From Xanthomonas euroxanthea (GTDB lineage: Bacteria > Pseudomonadota > Gammaproteobacteria > Xanthomonadales > Xanthomonadaceae), in contig NZ_UIHB01000010.1 of NCBI RefSeq assembly GCF_900476395.1, forward strand, positions 276,840 through 340,839: a DNA stretch of 64,000 bases. Direction: 5' to 3'. How positions within the stretch are numbered: position 1 is the first letter of the stretch; each line of letters starts with the position of its first letter. This document shows, piece after piece, positions 17,921 through 26,887 of this stretch. The notes below the pieces were generated by a model. That model saw only the letters and a list, made by a program, of their open reading frames with translations, made no database searches and was not told where the DNA came from. The translations under genes and the position numbers were made by a program.

Positions 17921-18715
17921 ATGACGGCGTCCGCATCCCCTGTCGTGCAGTTGTCCGGTGTCCGCATCGATCGCGGCGGTCGCACGATCCTGCGCGACGT
18001 CTCGCTCGACGTGCCACGCGGCAGCATCACCGCCGTGCTCGGTCCGTCCGGCAGCGGCAAATCCACCTTGCTGGCCGCGCTGACCGGCGAGCTGCGTCCG
18101 GTCGCCGGCACGGTCACCCTGTTCGGCAACGCGATCCCGCATGGCAACCGTGCACTGCTGGAGATGCGTCGCAATGTCGGCGTGCTGCTGCAGGGCAATG
18201 GCCTGCTGACCGACCTGAGCGTGGCCGACAACGTCGCGCTGCCGCTGCGTACCCACACCCGCCTGCCGGCGCCGGTGCTGCAGCGCCTGGTGCAGATGAA
18301 GCTGCATGCGGTGGGCCTGCTGGCCGCCGCCGATGCCTGGCCGCGCGAATTGTCCGGCGGCATGGCGCGGCGTGTGGCGCTGGCGCGTGCGCTGGCACTG
18401 GACCCGCCGCTGATGATCTACGACGAACCGCTGACCGGGCTGGACCCGATCGCGTCGGGCGTGATCATGAGCCTGATCCAGCGCCTCAACGACAGCCTCG
18501 GCCTGACCAGCATCATCGTCAGCCACCACGTGCACGAAACCCTGCCGATCAGCGACCAGGCCGTGGTCATCGCCAATGGCGGCATCGTGTTCGCCGGCAC
18601 GCCGGAGCAGCTGCAGGACAGCACCGATCCGCTGGTGCAGCAATTCCTGCATGGCCAGCCGGATGGGCCGATCGCCTTCGATGCGGCGCCGCGGCGCGAC
18701 CGGAGTGCTGCCTGA
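17921..18715 (+). CDS. mlaF: MlaF, phospholipid ABC transporter ATPase
   Basis: The ATPase drives the Mla system, which moves phospholipids between the outer and inner membranes and keeps outer-membrane asymmetry. The 264-residue protein carries Walker A GPSGSGKSTL, the Q-loop GVLLQGNGLL, the signature LSGGMARR, Walker B LMIYDEP and the switch His of IIVSHH. It is the first gene of a tight six-gene operon: its TGA overlaps the mlaE ATG. The start at 17921 gives a family-like N-terminus. Confidence 0.96.
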   Translation: MTASASPVVQLSGVRIDRGGRTILRDVSLDVPRGSITAVLGPSGSGKSTLLAALTGELRPVAGTVTLFGNAIPHGNRALLEMRRNVGVLLQGNGLLTDLSVADNVALPLRTHTRLPAPVLQRLVQMKLHAVGLLAAADAWPRELSGGMARRVALARALALDPPLMIYDEPLTGLDPIASGVIMSLIQRLNDSLGLTSIIVSHHVHETLPISDQAVVIANGGIVFAGTPEQLQDSTDPLVQQFLHGQPDGPIAFDAAPRRDRSAA

Positions 18716-19464
18716 TGGCCATGGTCGAGTCGATCCGCGCCTTCGGCCGCGCCGGGCTGTTTTCGCTGACCGTGCTGCGCGGCTCGGTGCCCACGCGCGA
18801 TTTCATCGCCGAGCTGGTGCGCGAGATCTACAAGGTCGGCGCGCGGTCGCTGCCGATCATCGCCGTCGGCGGCGCCTTCGTCGGCCTGGTGCTGACCCTG
18901 CAGGGCTACCGCACGCTGACCACCTACGGTGCGTCGGATGCGCTGTCCACGCTGCTGGGGCTGTCGCTGTACCGCGAGCTGGCACCGGTGCTGACCGCGC
19001 TGCTGTTCATCGGCCGCGCCGGCAGCTCGATCGCCGCCGAGTTGGGCCTGATGCGCGCCACCGACCAGATCAAGGCGCTGGAGCTGATGGCCATCGATCC
19101 GGTCGCCAAGGCGGTGGCGCCGCGCTTCTGGGCGGCGGTGCTGACGGTACCGTTGCTGACCGGCGTGTTCTGTTCGCTGGCCATCACCGGCGGCTATTTC
19201 GAAGCCGTGCACGTGCTGGGCATCGACAACGGCACATTCTGGTCGGGGTTGAGCAACAGCGTGGACTTCTGGGACGACTTTGGCGTGGCCATGCTCAAGT
19301 CGGCGATCTTCGGCGGCACCGCCGCATTGGTCGCCGCCTACGTGGGCTTCCACGCCGAACCGACCATCGAAGGCACCTCGATCGCCACCACCCGCGCCGT
19401 GGTGAACGCCTCGCTGCTGGTGCTGATGTTCAACTTCGTCCTTTCTGCAATGTTGTTTAGGTGA
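18715..19464 (+). CDS. mlaE: MlaE, phospholipid ABC transporter permease
   Basis: The 249-residue permease has five or six hydrophobic segments and the conserved MlaE patterns REIYKVGARSLPIIAVGGAFVG, ELAPVLTALLFIGRAGSSIAAELG and ATDQIKALELMAIDPV. It pairs with MlaF in the inner membrane. ATG 18715 overlaps the mlaF stop (ATGA); a second in-frame ATG lies at 18721. The end overlaps the start of the next frame, consistent with translational coupling. Confidence 0.96.
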   Translation: MAMVESIRAFGRAGLFSLTVLRGSVPTRDFIAELVREIYKVGARSLPIIAVGGAFVGLVLTLQGYRTLTTYGASDALSTLLGLSLYRELAPVLTALLFIGRAGSSIAAELGLMRATDQIKALELMAIDPVAKAVAPRFWAAVLTVPLLTGVFCSLAITGGYFEAVHVLGIDNGTFWSGLSNSVDFWDDFGVAMLKSAIFGGTAALVAAYVGFHAEPTIEGTSIATTRAVVNASLLVLMFNFVLSAMLFR

Positions 19465-19475
19465 GTGGAATAACT

Positions 19476-20009
19476 ATGGCCATGCGTGGACCACGACTAG
19501 AATTCGCCGTCGGCGCCTTTCTGCTGCTGACCCTGGCCTCGCTGCTGGTGCTGGCGGTGGCCTCGACCAACCAGCGCTGGGGCTTCGGGTCCAGCCAGTA
19601 CACGCTGACCGCGCGCTTCAGCCAGATCGGCCAGCTGCGTGCGCAGGCACCGGTGAAGATCGGCGGCGTGACCATCGGCAAGGTGTCCGACATCAGCCTG
19701 GATCCGACCAGGTTCGACTCGGTGGTGACCCTGTCGCTGGACAACAAGTACAAGGATCTGCCGGCCGACACCTCGGCCGGCATCTTCACCAGCGGCCTGC
19801 TGGGCGAGAGTTATATCGGGTTGCAGCCGGGCGGTGACCCGGAAACGCTCAAGCCGGGCGAAGAAATCGGCTTCACCCAGCCGGCGGTGGACCTGCTGCA
19901 GCTGGTCGGCAAGTACATGTTCAGTGGCGGCGGTGATAAATCCGCCGCAGAGGGTCAGGCCGCCCCGCCTGCCCAGCCCGCTTCTCCCTCTACGGAACCG
20001 CACCAATGA
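19476..20009 (+). CDS. mlaD: MlaD, MCE-domain lipid-binding protein
   Basis: The 177-residue protein has one N-terminal membrane anchor (about residues 10-30, AFLLLTLASLLVLAVA) and one MCE domain (YTLTARFSQIGQLRAQAPVKIGG... TSGLLGESYIGL). It forms the periplasmic hexamer on MlaFEB. ATG 19476 is preferred over an in-frame GTG at 19461, which would overlap mlaE and lacks support. It ends four bases into mlaC. Confidence 0.94.
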   Translation: MAMRGPRLEFAVGAFLLLTLASLLVLAVASTNQRWGFGSSQYTLTARFSQIGQLRAQAPVKIGGVTIGKVSDISLDPTRFDSVVTLSLDNKYKDLPADTSAGIFTSGLLGESYIGLQPGGDPETLKPGEEIGFTQPAVDLLQLVGKYMFSGGGDKSAAEGQAAPPAQPASPSTEPHQ

Positions 20010-20668
20010 AAACCACCCTGCTCTCCGCTGTCCTGGCCTCGACCCTGCTGGTGTGCGCACCGGCCACCGTGCTGGCGCAGCCGGCTGCCGCCAGCGCGCC
20101 TGCGCAGGGCGCGGCCACCAAGACCGTCATCGACAGCAGCACCCGCATCCTGAGCACGCTTGACCAGCGGCGCGCCGAGTTCCGCAGCAACCCGGCCGCG
20201 CTGCGCCAGTACATCAATGGCGAATTGAACAAGGCCTTCGACCGCGACTACTCGGCCCGCCTGGTGCTGGGCGTCAACGGCCGTGGTGCCTCCGATGCGG
20301 ACGTCAAGCTGTTTGCCGATGCGCTGGCCGACAACCTGATGCAGCGTTACGGCACCGCGTTGCTCAACTTCGAAGGCAAGCCGACCTTCCGCGCCAAGTC
20401 CGAGAGCGCCCTGCCGGGCAACCGCGGCGTCAAGGTGTCCACCGACCTGCTGCGCGCCGGCAACGACCCGACCCCGGTCGATTACATGATGCGTAACGTC
20501 GGTGGCCAGTGGAAGATCTTCGATGTGATGATCGAAGGCATCTCCTACGTGCAGACCTTCAAGACCCAGTTCGACGCCCCGCTGCGCGAAAAGGGCATTG
20601 CCAAGGTCGCCGCAGAGCTGCGTAGCGGCAATCTGCAGGTCGGTCCGGCACCGGCCAATGGCAAGTAA
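20006..20668 (+). CDS. mlaC: MlaC, periplasmic phospholipid shuttle
   Basis: MlaC carries phospholipid between the MlaA complex and MlaFEDB. The 220-residue precursor has a cleavable signal (hydrophobic core LLSAVLASTLLVCAPATVLA, cut near AQPAAA) and the MlaC core: RRAEFRSNPAALRQYINGEL, FADALADNLMQRYG and DYMMRNVGGQWKIFDVMIEG. It overlaps mlaD by four bases and mlaB by eleven. Confidence 0.95.
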   Translation: MKTTLLSAVLASTLLVCAPATVLAQPAAASAPAQGAATKTVIDSSTRILSTLDQRRAEFRSNPAALRQYINGELNKAFDRDYSARLVLGVNGRGASDADVKLFADALADNLMQRYGTALLNFEGKPTFRAKSESALPGNRGVKVSTDLLRAGNDPTPVDYMMRNVGGQWKIFDVMIEGISYVQTFKTQFDAPLREKGIAKVAAELRSGNLQVGPAPANGK

Positions 20669-20957
20669 CGATTCCGTGCAACGCAATGGCCAGACGCTGG
20701 CACTGACCGGCGTGCTCGACCGCGACGCGGTCACGGCGGCCTGGCCGCAGGCGATTGCGCAACTGGACGGCATTCGCACGCTGGACCTGTCGGGTGTACA
20801 ACGCCTGGACAGTGCCGGCGTTGCAATGCTGGCCGAACTGGCGGCGCGGCTACGCGCCACCGGTGCCGGTCCCGTCACGGTGGTGGGTGAGGCGTCCGGT
20901 CTGGACGAATTGCGCGCCGCCTACCGTTTGTCCCCTACTTTCGATTTCCAGGCCTGA
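20658..20957 (+). CDS. mlaB: MlaB, STAS-domain subunit
   Basis: The 99-residue protein is a single STAS domain: TLDLSGVQRLDSAGVAMLAEL holds the conserved Asp-Ser pair of such domains. In the Mla complex it binds MlaF and stabilises the ATPase. The ATG at 20658 lies inside the last codons of mlaC, a typical coupled start. It ends ten bases before mlaA. Confidence 0.9.
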   Translation: MASNDSVQRNGQTLALTGVLDRDAVTAAWPQAIAQLDGIRTLDLSGVQRLDSAGVAMLAELAARLRATGAGPVTVVGEASGLDELRAAYRLSPTFDFQA

Positions 20958-20967
20958 GCGCCACCCC

Positions 20968-22029
20968 ATGACCCAGCTTCGCCCCCTTTCCCTGTTGGCT
21001 GCCTGCCTGCTGCTTGGTGCCTGCGCCAGCCACGCTCCGAAATCCGCGCCGCCTGCGTCCGCGGCCGAGACTGCCCCGGACGCGACCCCGGCCCCGGTGC
21101 GTGACGATGCCGGGGTGACGGCGCAGCCGGCCACTGCCGGCTTTGCCGCCCCGGACGCCCTGCCGACCACCGCCGCAGCAGCCCCGGCCGACCAGACCGG
21201 CGCCGATGCCAGCGCCGGGACCGCAGGTGCCGCCACCTCGGCCGAGGACGACTACGCTGCGCTCTACGGCCCCACCACCCCGCAGGCCGGCGCCAACGGT
21301 GCACCGGGCCAGCCCGGTGATGCGCCGCCCTACGATCCGTGGGAGCGCTACAACCGCGGCATGCACCGCTTCAACCTGGCCGTGGACCGGGGCGTGGCGC
21401 GTCCGTTGGCCACCGGCTATACCAAGGTGGTGCCGCGTCCGGCACGCCTGGGCGTGACCAACTTCTTCGACAACCTCGGCACGCCGCTGACCATGGTCAA
21501 CCAGCTGCTGCAGGGCCACCCGGTGTATGCGATGCAGTCGCTGGGCCGCTTCGTGATGAATTCCACGCTGGGCGTGGCCGGTCTGTTCGATCCGGCCTCC
21601 GCAGCCGGCATTCCGCGCCGCAGCGAGGACTTCGGTCAGACCCTGGGTGTGTGGGGCTGGCGCAATTCGCGCTACTTCGAGTTGCCGCTGTTCGGCCCAC
21701 GCACGGTGCGCGACACCTTCGGCCTGGGCGGCGACATTCCGCTCTCGCCGTTGCGCCAGGTCGACGACAGCGGCGCGCGCTTCGCCCTGCAGGGCCTGCA
21801 GCTGGTGGATACGCGCGCGCAGCTGATGTCGCTGGATTCGCTGCGCGACCAGGCACCGGACGAATACGCACTGACCCGCGATGCATGGATGCAGCGCCGC
21901 AACTACCAGATCGTGCGCGACCTGCGCAGCCATCGCCAGAAGGACAACGAGTTGCCCGACTACCTGCGCGAGGACAAGGACAGCACCGTGCCGGTGGATG
22001 CAATGCCGATCCCGCAGTGGATTCGTTGA
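20968..22029 (+). CDS. mlaA: MlaA (VacJ), outer-membrane lipoprotein
   Basis: MlaA extracts phospholipid from the outer leaflet of the outer membrane. The 353-residue precursor starts at 20968 with a lipobox (LLAACLLLGAC). A long, low-complexity Ala/Pro/Thr linker occupies about residues 25-120, longer than in enteric MlaA, followed by the VacJ domain: DPWERYNRGMHRFN, TNFFDNLGTPLTMVNQLLQG, FGQTLGVWGWRNSRYFELPLFGP (read in parts) and the C-terminal TRDAWMQRRNYQIV. Here mlaA is in the same operon as mlaFEDCB, whereas in E. coli it is separate. Confidence 0.94.
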   Translation: MTQLRPLSLLAACLLLGACASHAPKSAPPASAAETAPDATPAPVRDDAGVTAQPATAGFAAPDALPTTAAAAPADQTGADASAGTAGAATSAEDDYAALYGPTTPQAGANGAPGQPGDAPPYDPWERYNRGMHRFNLAVDRGVARPLATGYTKVVPRPARLGVTNFFDNLGTPLTMVNQLLQGHPVYAMQSLGRFVMNSTLGVAGLFDPASAAGIPRRSEDFGQTLGVWGWRNSRYFELPLFGPRTVRDTFGLGGDIPLSPLRQVDDSGARFALQGLQLVDTRAQLMSLDSLRDQAPDEYALTRDAWMQRRNYQIVRDLRSHRQKDNELPDYLREDKDSTVPVDAMPIPQWIR

Positions 22030-22060
22030 TCGATCTAGCATGCGGTTTGGCGTAACTATG

Positions 22061-22090
22061 AAAGCCCGGGAGCGATCCCGGGCTTTTTAT
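22061..22090 (+). terminator. rho-independent terminator of the mla operon
   Basis: AAAGCCCGGGA-GCGA-TCCCGGGCTTTTT begins 31 bases after the mlaA stop. The stem is at least nine base pairs, the loop is GCGA and a T-run follows. Confidence 0.93.
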
Positions 22091-22182
22091 TTTCCGCCAC
22101 CAGCATGCGAAGTGGCTAGGCTGCCTAGGCGCAGGCTTGCCTCGGGAATCCAGACCGACGGATCGAAGGTGCAGTTGCCAGG

Positions 22183-22602
22183 TCACTTGCCGGCGCGCAA
22201 CTCCGGTTCGGGCCTGATAGACGGCGTGCGGTCGATATAGGTGAGATAGTGCTTCCATAGATCGTGCGCGCGCTGATCGTCGAGGTCGACGATGCAGCTC
22301 GCCACCTTGGCCGGCAGGACTGTCGCATCGTGCCAGCGCGTTTGCACATTGCCGCACTGAAGATCCCGGTACGTCGTCCACGCCGTCTGTGCGTTGTCGA
22401 AAGCGTCGGCGGCAATACCCAATGTGGAAACGGCCCGGTCGCGCGCGGTCGCCAGATAATCATCCAGACGTGCCTGCGCGATGCCGACTTGCTCGTTCCA
22501 GCAAGCGTTACTTTCCGGGGTTGTCTGCAGGTCGCGGCAAAGCTCCGCAGCGTGTAACGACGAACTGCCAGGCAGCATCAGGAGGACAAAGAGCAGACGC
22601 AT
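22183..22602 (-). CDS. secreted LprI-like (DUF1311) protein
   Basis: The 139-residue precursor has a signal peptide (LLFVLLMLPGSSSLHAAE) and a mature domain with four Cys in the LprI pattern (LCRDLQTTPESNACWNEQ, RDLQCGNVQ, ASCIVDL). Some members of this family inhibit lysozyme, but most are uncharacterised. AAGGA precedes the ATG at 22602. It stands alone, convergent with the mla operon. Confidence 0.78.
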   Translation of the reverse strand: MRLLFVLLMLPGSSSLHAAELCRDLQTTPESNACWNEQVGIAQARLDDYLATARDRAVSTLGIAADAFDNAQTAWTTYRDLQCGNVQTRWHDATVLPAKVASCIVDLDDQRAHDLWKHYLTYIDRTPSIRPEPELRAGK

Positions 22603-22727
22603 CGACAGGGTCCTTGTTGAGTCACCTTCGCGATGCGTGCACCGACACGGTGGATGCAGCTTGCTGCGTCAGGCCACGCGTGCCACTGGCGCGCACGCGT
22701 GGCGTCTCGTCCTGGTGGAGAGGAGCT

Positions 22728-23279
22728 TCAGGCAGCCGATGCCAACGCTGCATCCACCGCCGCACGCAGGCGCGCATCGTCTGCCGGCACGTCGGGGGCG
22801 AAGCGGTCGATGACCTGGCCGTCGCGGCCGATCAGGAATTTTTCGAAGTTCCACAGCACGCCCGGTGCGGGGTTGGGTGCGATGCCGTAGCCGGCCAGTT
22901 TCTCGCGCATCGGGCCGTCGCCGGTGGCCTGCGGATGTGCGCTGGTCAACTGCTGATACAGCGGATGGATCTCGGCACCGGTGACGGCGATCTTGGAGAA
23001 CATCGGAAAGGTCACGTCGTAGGTGAGCTGGCAGAACTGCGCGATCTCCGCCTCGCTGCCGGGCTCCTGCCCCTTGAAGTCGTTGGCCGGAAAGCCCAGC
23101 ACTTCCAGCCCCTGTGCCTGCTTGTCGCGATACAGCGCTTCCAGGCTCTCGTACTGCGGGGTCAGTCCGCACTTGGAGGCGACGTTGACCACCAGCAGCA
23201 CCTTGCCGCGATAGTCGGCCAGCGTGGCGGGCTCACCGTCGATGCGGGCAACCGGGATGTCGTAAAGCGTCTGGCTCAT
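22728..23279 (-). CDS. glutathione peroxidase family protein (Cys type)
   Basis: The 183-residue enzyme reduces peroxides with a Cys instead of selenocysteine. The peroxidatic Cys37 lies in NVASKCGLTPQYE; the GFPANDFKGQEPG motif with its Gln and the WNFEKFLI motif with Trp and Asn complete the catalytic tetrad. ATG 23279 gives MSQTLYDIPVARIDGE, typical of the family; an upstream in-frame start adds an unlikely leader. No signal peptide is present, so it is cytosolic. In bacteria such Cys enzymes often use thioredoxin. Confidence 0.93.
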   Translation of the reverse strand: MSQTLYDIPVARIDGEPATLADYRGKVLLVVNVASKCGLTPQYESLEALYRDKQAQGLEVLGFPANDFKGQEPGSEAEIAQFCQLTYDVTFPMFSKIAVTGAEIHPLYQQLTSAHPQATGDGPMREKLAGYGIAPNPAPGVLWNFEKFLIGRDGQVIDRFAPDVPADDARLRAAVDAALASAA

Positions 23280-23432
23280 CGATACGTCCTGGACAGGTAG
23301 AGCCGAGAGCATAAACCGCCACGATGGCGCGAGCGAGACGGCTGGCTCATGGCGCTTGCAGTGATCTCCAGCGACGCGCACGGACCAAGCGGCTGATCGA
23401 CCCGTGCAGGCGCTTCACCACGTTCGCTGACG

Positions 23433-23813
23433 TCAATCGATGCACAACGCGGCCTGGCCCATGCCGCCGATCACTTCCTGGCGGCAACCGAAGCGGTCGC
23501 TGTCGCGCTGGCAGGTGCCGGATGTCGCGGTGCCGGTCGGCACGATGCTGGTGGCCAGGCAATCACCGCTGCAGTCGGAGCTGTCACTGCAGGTCTTGCC
23601 AGCATCGGCATACGGCACCACGCAACGCACCGTCTGCATGCGGCCGACCGGGCGCAGTTGCCCGCCCTTTGCCGTGCATTCGGCAGCGTCGGCGGAACCG
23701 GCGTGCGGTGGCTGCGGCGTGCCCGCCGCAGCGCCCGGCCTGGTCGCCGGAGGCGTGCTGCATGCGGTCAGCAGCAGCGCGCAGACCACTGCATGGATCC
23801 ATCGGGTTGCCAT
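23433..23813 (-). CDS. small Cys-rich lipoprotein, function unknown
   Basis: The 126-residue product starting at 23813 has a lipobox (VVCALLLTACSTPPA) and then a Pro/Ala linker. The mature part holds eight Cys in pairs (ECTAKGG, VRCVVPYADAGKTC, DSSDCSGDC, TCQRD, FGCRQE, ALCID), so it is a disulfide-bonded periplasmic or outer-membrane protein. GAGAG lies upstream of the ATG. I do not recognise a named family. Confidence 0.75.
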   Translation of the reverse strand: MATRWIHAVVCALLLTACSTPPATRPGAAAGTPQPPHAGSADAAECTAKGGQLRPVGRMQTVRCVVPYADAGKTCSDSSDCSGDCLATSIVPTGTATSGTCQRDSDRFGCRQEVIGGMGQAALCID

Positions 23814-23917
23814 GTTGACACTCTCGTCTTGCATCAGGTGGCTGCAAGCATCGCGGTGGCGATGTCTGCGTGGCGTGCTCGCTATCGGCAAGAAGCCATG
23901 CCGGAGACCTGTGTTTT

Positions 23918-23985
23918 GTAGGAGCGGCCCTGGCCGCGATGGGGCGTTATCGGTAATGCCTGGTCGCGCCCGGGTGCGCTCCTAC
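23918..23985. repeat. REP palindrome
   Basis: GTAGGAGCGGCCCTGGCCGCGA at 23918 pairs imperfectly with the TGGTCGCGCCCGGGTGCGCTCCTAC arm ending at 23985 (shown here in two parts: TGGTCGCGCC and GGTGCGCTCCTAC). It is the same class as the recB insert and lies between the lipoprotein gene and rmuC. Confidence 0.88.
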
Positions 23986-24018
23986 GTCGTGGCTTGTTGG
24001 GTCGCCTTGGGCGGCGGA

Positions 24019-25602
24019 TCATTCCTGCTCGTCGTTGCTGTCGTCGTCGCTGCTGCTGGCGGTGTCGTCGTTGCCGGCATCGTCCAGCAGCGCCTGGGAG
24101 TGTTCGCTGGCCAGGGTTTCCACGCCGCGCAGGCGGCGTTCGATGGTGCGGGTCTTGCGGCTGGCTTCGCCCAGGCTCTTGCCGACCGTGCTGATCTGCC
24201 GCTCGGCCTTTTCGAGGATGCCGGCGAACTTGCCGAACTCGCTCTTCACCGCGCCCAGCACCTGCCAGACCTCACTGGAGCGCTTTTCGATCGCCAGCGT
24301 GCGGAAGCCCATCTGCAGGCTGTTGAGCAGGGCGGTGAAGGTGGTCGGGCCGGCCAGCACCACGCGATGTTCGCGCTGCAGCAGGTCGACCAGGCCGGCG
24401 CGACGGATCACTTCGGCGTACAGGCCTTCGGTGGGCAGGAACATCACCGCGAAGTCGGTGGTCTGCGGCGGGCAGACGTACTTGTCGCTGATCGACTTGG
24501 CCTGGATGCGGATGGCACGTTCCAGCTGCGCCGTCGACGTCTTGATCGCGTCGAGGTCGCCCTTTTCCTGCGCGTCGATCAGGCGTTCGTAATCCTCGCG
24601 CGGGAACTTGGCGTCGACCGGCAGCCACACCACCGTGTCGTCGCCACGCCCCGGCAGGCGAATCGCGAAATCCACCGCCTCGGCGCTGTCGGGCCTGACC
24701 CGCACGCTGCGCGCGTACTGCTCCATCGTCAGCGTCTGCTCGAGGATGTTCTCCAGCTGCACTTCGCCCCAGCCGCCGCGGTCCTTGACGTTGCTCAGCA
24801 CACGCTTGAGATCGCCCACGCCGGTAGCCAGCTGCTGCATCTCGCCCAGGCCGCGCTGCACCTGTTCCAGGCGTTCGGAGACGAGCTTGAAGGAGGCATC
24901 CAGCCGCGTGTTGAGCGTGGTCTGCAGTTTTTCATCGACGGTGGCGCGCATCAGTTCGAGCTTGCTGGCGTTGTCGTTCTGCAGGTTGGCCAGCTGTTGC
25001 TCCAGCGTGGCGCGCATTTCGCCGATGCGCAGCTCGTTGCGCTGGGTGAGTTCGGTCAGGCGTTGGCCCAGGGCCTCGGTGAAGCGCTGCTGCGACTCGC
25101 CGGCCTCCTGCCGGCCCTTGCGGGCATCGTCGGCCAGCGCTTCGCGCAGGGCGGCCATATGGGTGTCGGTGCGTGCGATCAGCTCGGTCAGCTGCTGGCC
25201 GAACACCTGGATGCGGGTTTCCTGCTGCTGGCCGAAGCCGTCGAGCTGGGTGCGCAATTCGGTCAGCCGCAGGGTGAGCAGTTCGCCGGTGCGTTGTTGC
25301 GCCAGGGCGCTTTCTTCGCGCGCCTTGCGTGCGTCTTCGCCGAGTGCGTCGCGCAGCAGGTCCAGGCGCTGGTCGGTGCGCGTGGACAGTTCGGTGAGAT
25401 TGCGTGCGAAGGTTTCCAGGCGGCCGTCCTGCTGCCGCGCCAGGCCTTCGAGCTGCTCGCGCAATTCGCCGCGGCCGTCGCGTTGCTCGGCACGCAGCGC
25501 CAGCTCCAGGCCGCTGGTGGAAGGACGTCGCAGCAGCGCGATCAGCTGCAACACGAGGACTACGACGAGCAGTCCGAGAAGGATCAGGGATTGGGATGAC
25601 AT
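24019..25602 (-). CDS. rmuC: RmuC, DNA recombination protein
   Basis: RmuC limits inversions at short repeats in E. coli; its C-terminal domain resembles restriction endonucleases. The 527-residue protein has a single N-terminal membrane segment (about residues 6-23, LILLGLLVVVLVLQLIALL), a long coiled coil (about 35-250) and the RmuC core: KDRGGWGEVQLENILEQTL, LPVDAKFPREDYERLIDA and TTFTALLNSLQMGF. The tail is very acidic (DDAGNDDTASSSDDDSNDEQE-like, positions 24022-24080). It is a single gene with spacers on both sides. Confidence 0.95.
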   Translation of the reverse strand: MSSQSLILLGLLVVVLVLQLIALLRRPSTSGLELALRAEQRDGRGELREQLEGLARQQDGRLETFARNLTELSTRTDQRLDLLRDALGEDARKAREESALAQQRTGELLTLRLTELRTQLDGFGQQQETRIQVFGQQLTELIARTDTHMAALREALADDARKGRQEAGESQQRFTEALGQRLTELTQRNELRIGEMRATLEQQLANLQNDNASKLELMRATVDEKLQTTLNTRLDASFKLVSERLEQVQRGLGEMQQLATGVGDLKRVLSNVKDRGGWGEVQLENILEQTLTMEQYARSVRVRPDSAEAVDFAIRLPGRGDDTVVWLPVDAKFPREDYERLIDAQEKGDLDAIKTSTAQLERAIRIQAKSISDKYVCPPQTTDFAVMFLPTEGLYAEVIRRAGLVDLLQREHRVVLAGPTTFTALLNSLQMGFRTLAIEKRSSEVWQVLGAVKSEFGKFAGILEKAERQISTVGKSLGEASRKTRTIERRLRGVETLASEHSQALLDDAGNDDTASSSDDDSNDEQE

Positions 25603-25783
25603 GCGCGCAGTGTAGCCGGGCCGGTCGCAGGGGCTGCGCCAGTGCGATGCCGGTTGGGCGGCCGGTGCTCAGGGCGCGGGCGCCTGGCACGTTGCGCCTG
25701 CGGCAATGCGCATCAAGCGACTCCGACGCGGCTGACGGCGTGGCGAGCCGGGCCGGAGCTGCGCAGTCGCAACGTCGCCGCGG

Positions 25784-26791
25784 TCAGAACCCCTCCAGCA
25801 CCAGCTTGCCGCGGGTGCGATGCGATTCCAGTGCGGCGTGGGCGCGGCGCAGGTTGTCGACGGTGATGCGGCCGTAGTGCTCGCCCAGCGTGCTGCGCAG
25901 CGTGCCGCTGTCCACCAGCGCGGCGACGCGGTTGAGCAGGTGGTGCTGGGCAATCATGTCGTCGGTGTCGAACAGCGAGCGGGTGAACATGAATTCCCAG
26001 TGCAGCGACGCGCTCTTGCGCTTGAGCGGCAGCACATCGAGCGTGGCCGGGTCGTCGATCAGGGCCAGCTGGCCCTGCGGTGCGAGCACCTCGACCAGTT
26101 GGGCGAAGTGCTGGTCGGTATGGGTCAGGCTGGCGACATGCTCGACCTGGGCGATGCCGATGCGCTGCAGGCTCTCGCTCAGCGGCTGGGTGTGGTCGAT
26201 GACATGGTGGGCACCGAGCGCATACACCCAGTCCTGCGTCTGCGGGCGCGAGGCGGTGCCGATCACAGTCAGCTTGGTCAACGTGCGCGCCAGCTGCACC
26301 AGGATCGAGCCGACGCCCCCGGCGGCGCCGACCACCAGCAGGGTCTGGCCCTGCCCGCCGCCTTCGGCGATGCGCAGGCGGTCGAACAGCAGCTCCCAGG
26401 CGGTGATCGCGGTCAGGGGCAACGCGGCGGCCGAGGCGTCATCGAGCGTGGCCGGCTTGCGCCCGACCAGGCGTTCGTCCACCAGGTGGTATTCGGCATT
26501 GGTGCCCGGGCGGTTCAAGGTGCCGGCGTAGTACACCGCATCGCCGGGCTGGAACAGGCTGACCTCGCTGCCCACCGCATCGACCACGCCGCTGGCATCC
26601 CAGCCGAGCACGCGCGGTGCGTCGACCGCGGCGTTGGCGCGCACCTTGGTGTCGACCGGATTGACCGAGATGGCATGGATGCGCACGCGCAGGTCGCGCG
26701 GGCCGGGCTCGGGCAGCGGCAGGTCGAGCGCGACCAGCGCGCGCGCGTCGTCGATGGGCAGACCGTGCTGGGGATAGGCGATGGCTTTCAT
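25784..26791 (-). CDS. zinc-type alcohol dehydrogenase family protein (quinone oxidoreductase-like)
   Basis: The 335-residue protein has the GroES-like N-terminal domain (PRDLRVRIHAISVNPVDTKVR) and a Rossmann domain with VVGAAGGVGSILVQLAR for NADPH. The usual structural zinc Cys cluster is absent, which places it with medium-chain oxidoreductases that reduce quinones or enones and not with zinc alcohol dehydrogenases. ATG 26791 is the start; the longer open frame upstream is not coding. It is divergent from a LysR-type gene 96 bases away, which likely regulates it. Confidence 0.9.
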   Translation of the reverse strand: MKAIAYPQHGLPIDDARALVALDLPLPEPGPRDLRVRIHAISVNPVDTKVRANAAVDAPRVLGWDASGVVDAVGSEVSLFQPGDAVYYAGTLNRPGTNAEYHLVDERLVGRKPATLDDASAAALPLTAITAWELLFDRLRIAEGGGQGQTLLVVGAAGGVGSILVQLARTLTKLTVIGTASRPQTQDWVYALGAHHVIDHTQPLSESLQRIGIAQVEHVASLTHTDQHFAQLVEVLAPQGQLALIDDPATLDVLPLKRKSASLHWEFMFTRSLFDTDDMIAQHHLLNRVAALVDSGTLRSTLGEHYGRITVDNLRRAHAALESHRTRGKLVLEGF

Positions 26792-26887
26792 GGCGGGCGT
26801 CCTGCGGGGAGGGAACTGCATGGTCGGCCGCCGGCATTGCGAGAAAAACCGGCAAACTGCGCAAGCACTTTCACAGCTGGAGTGAAG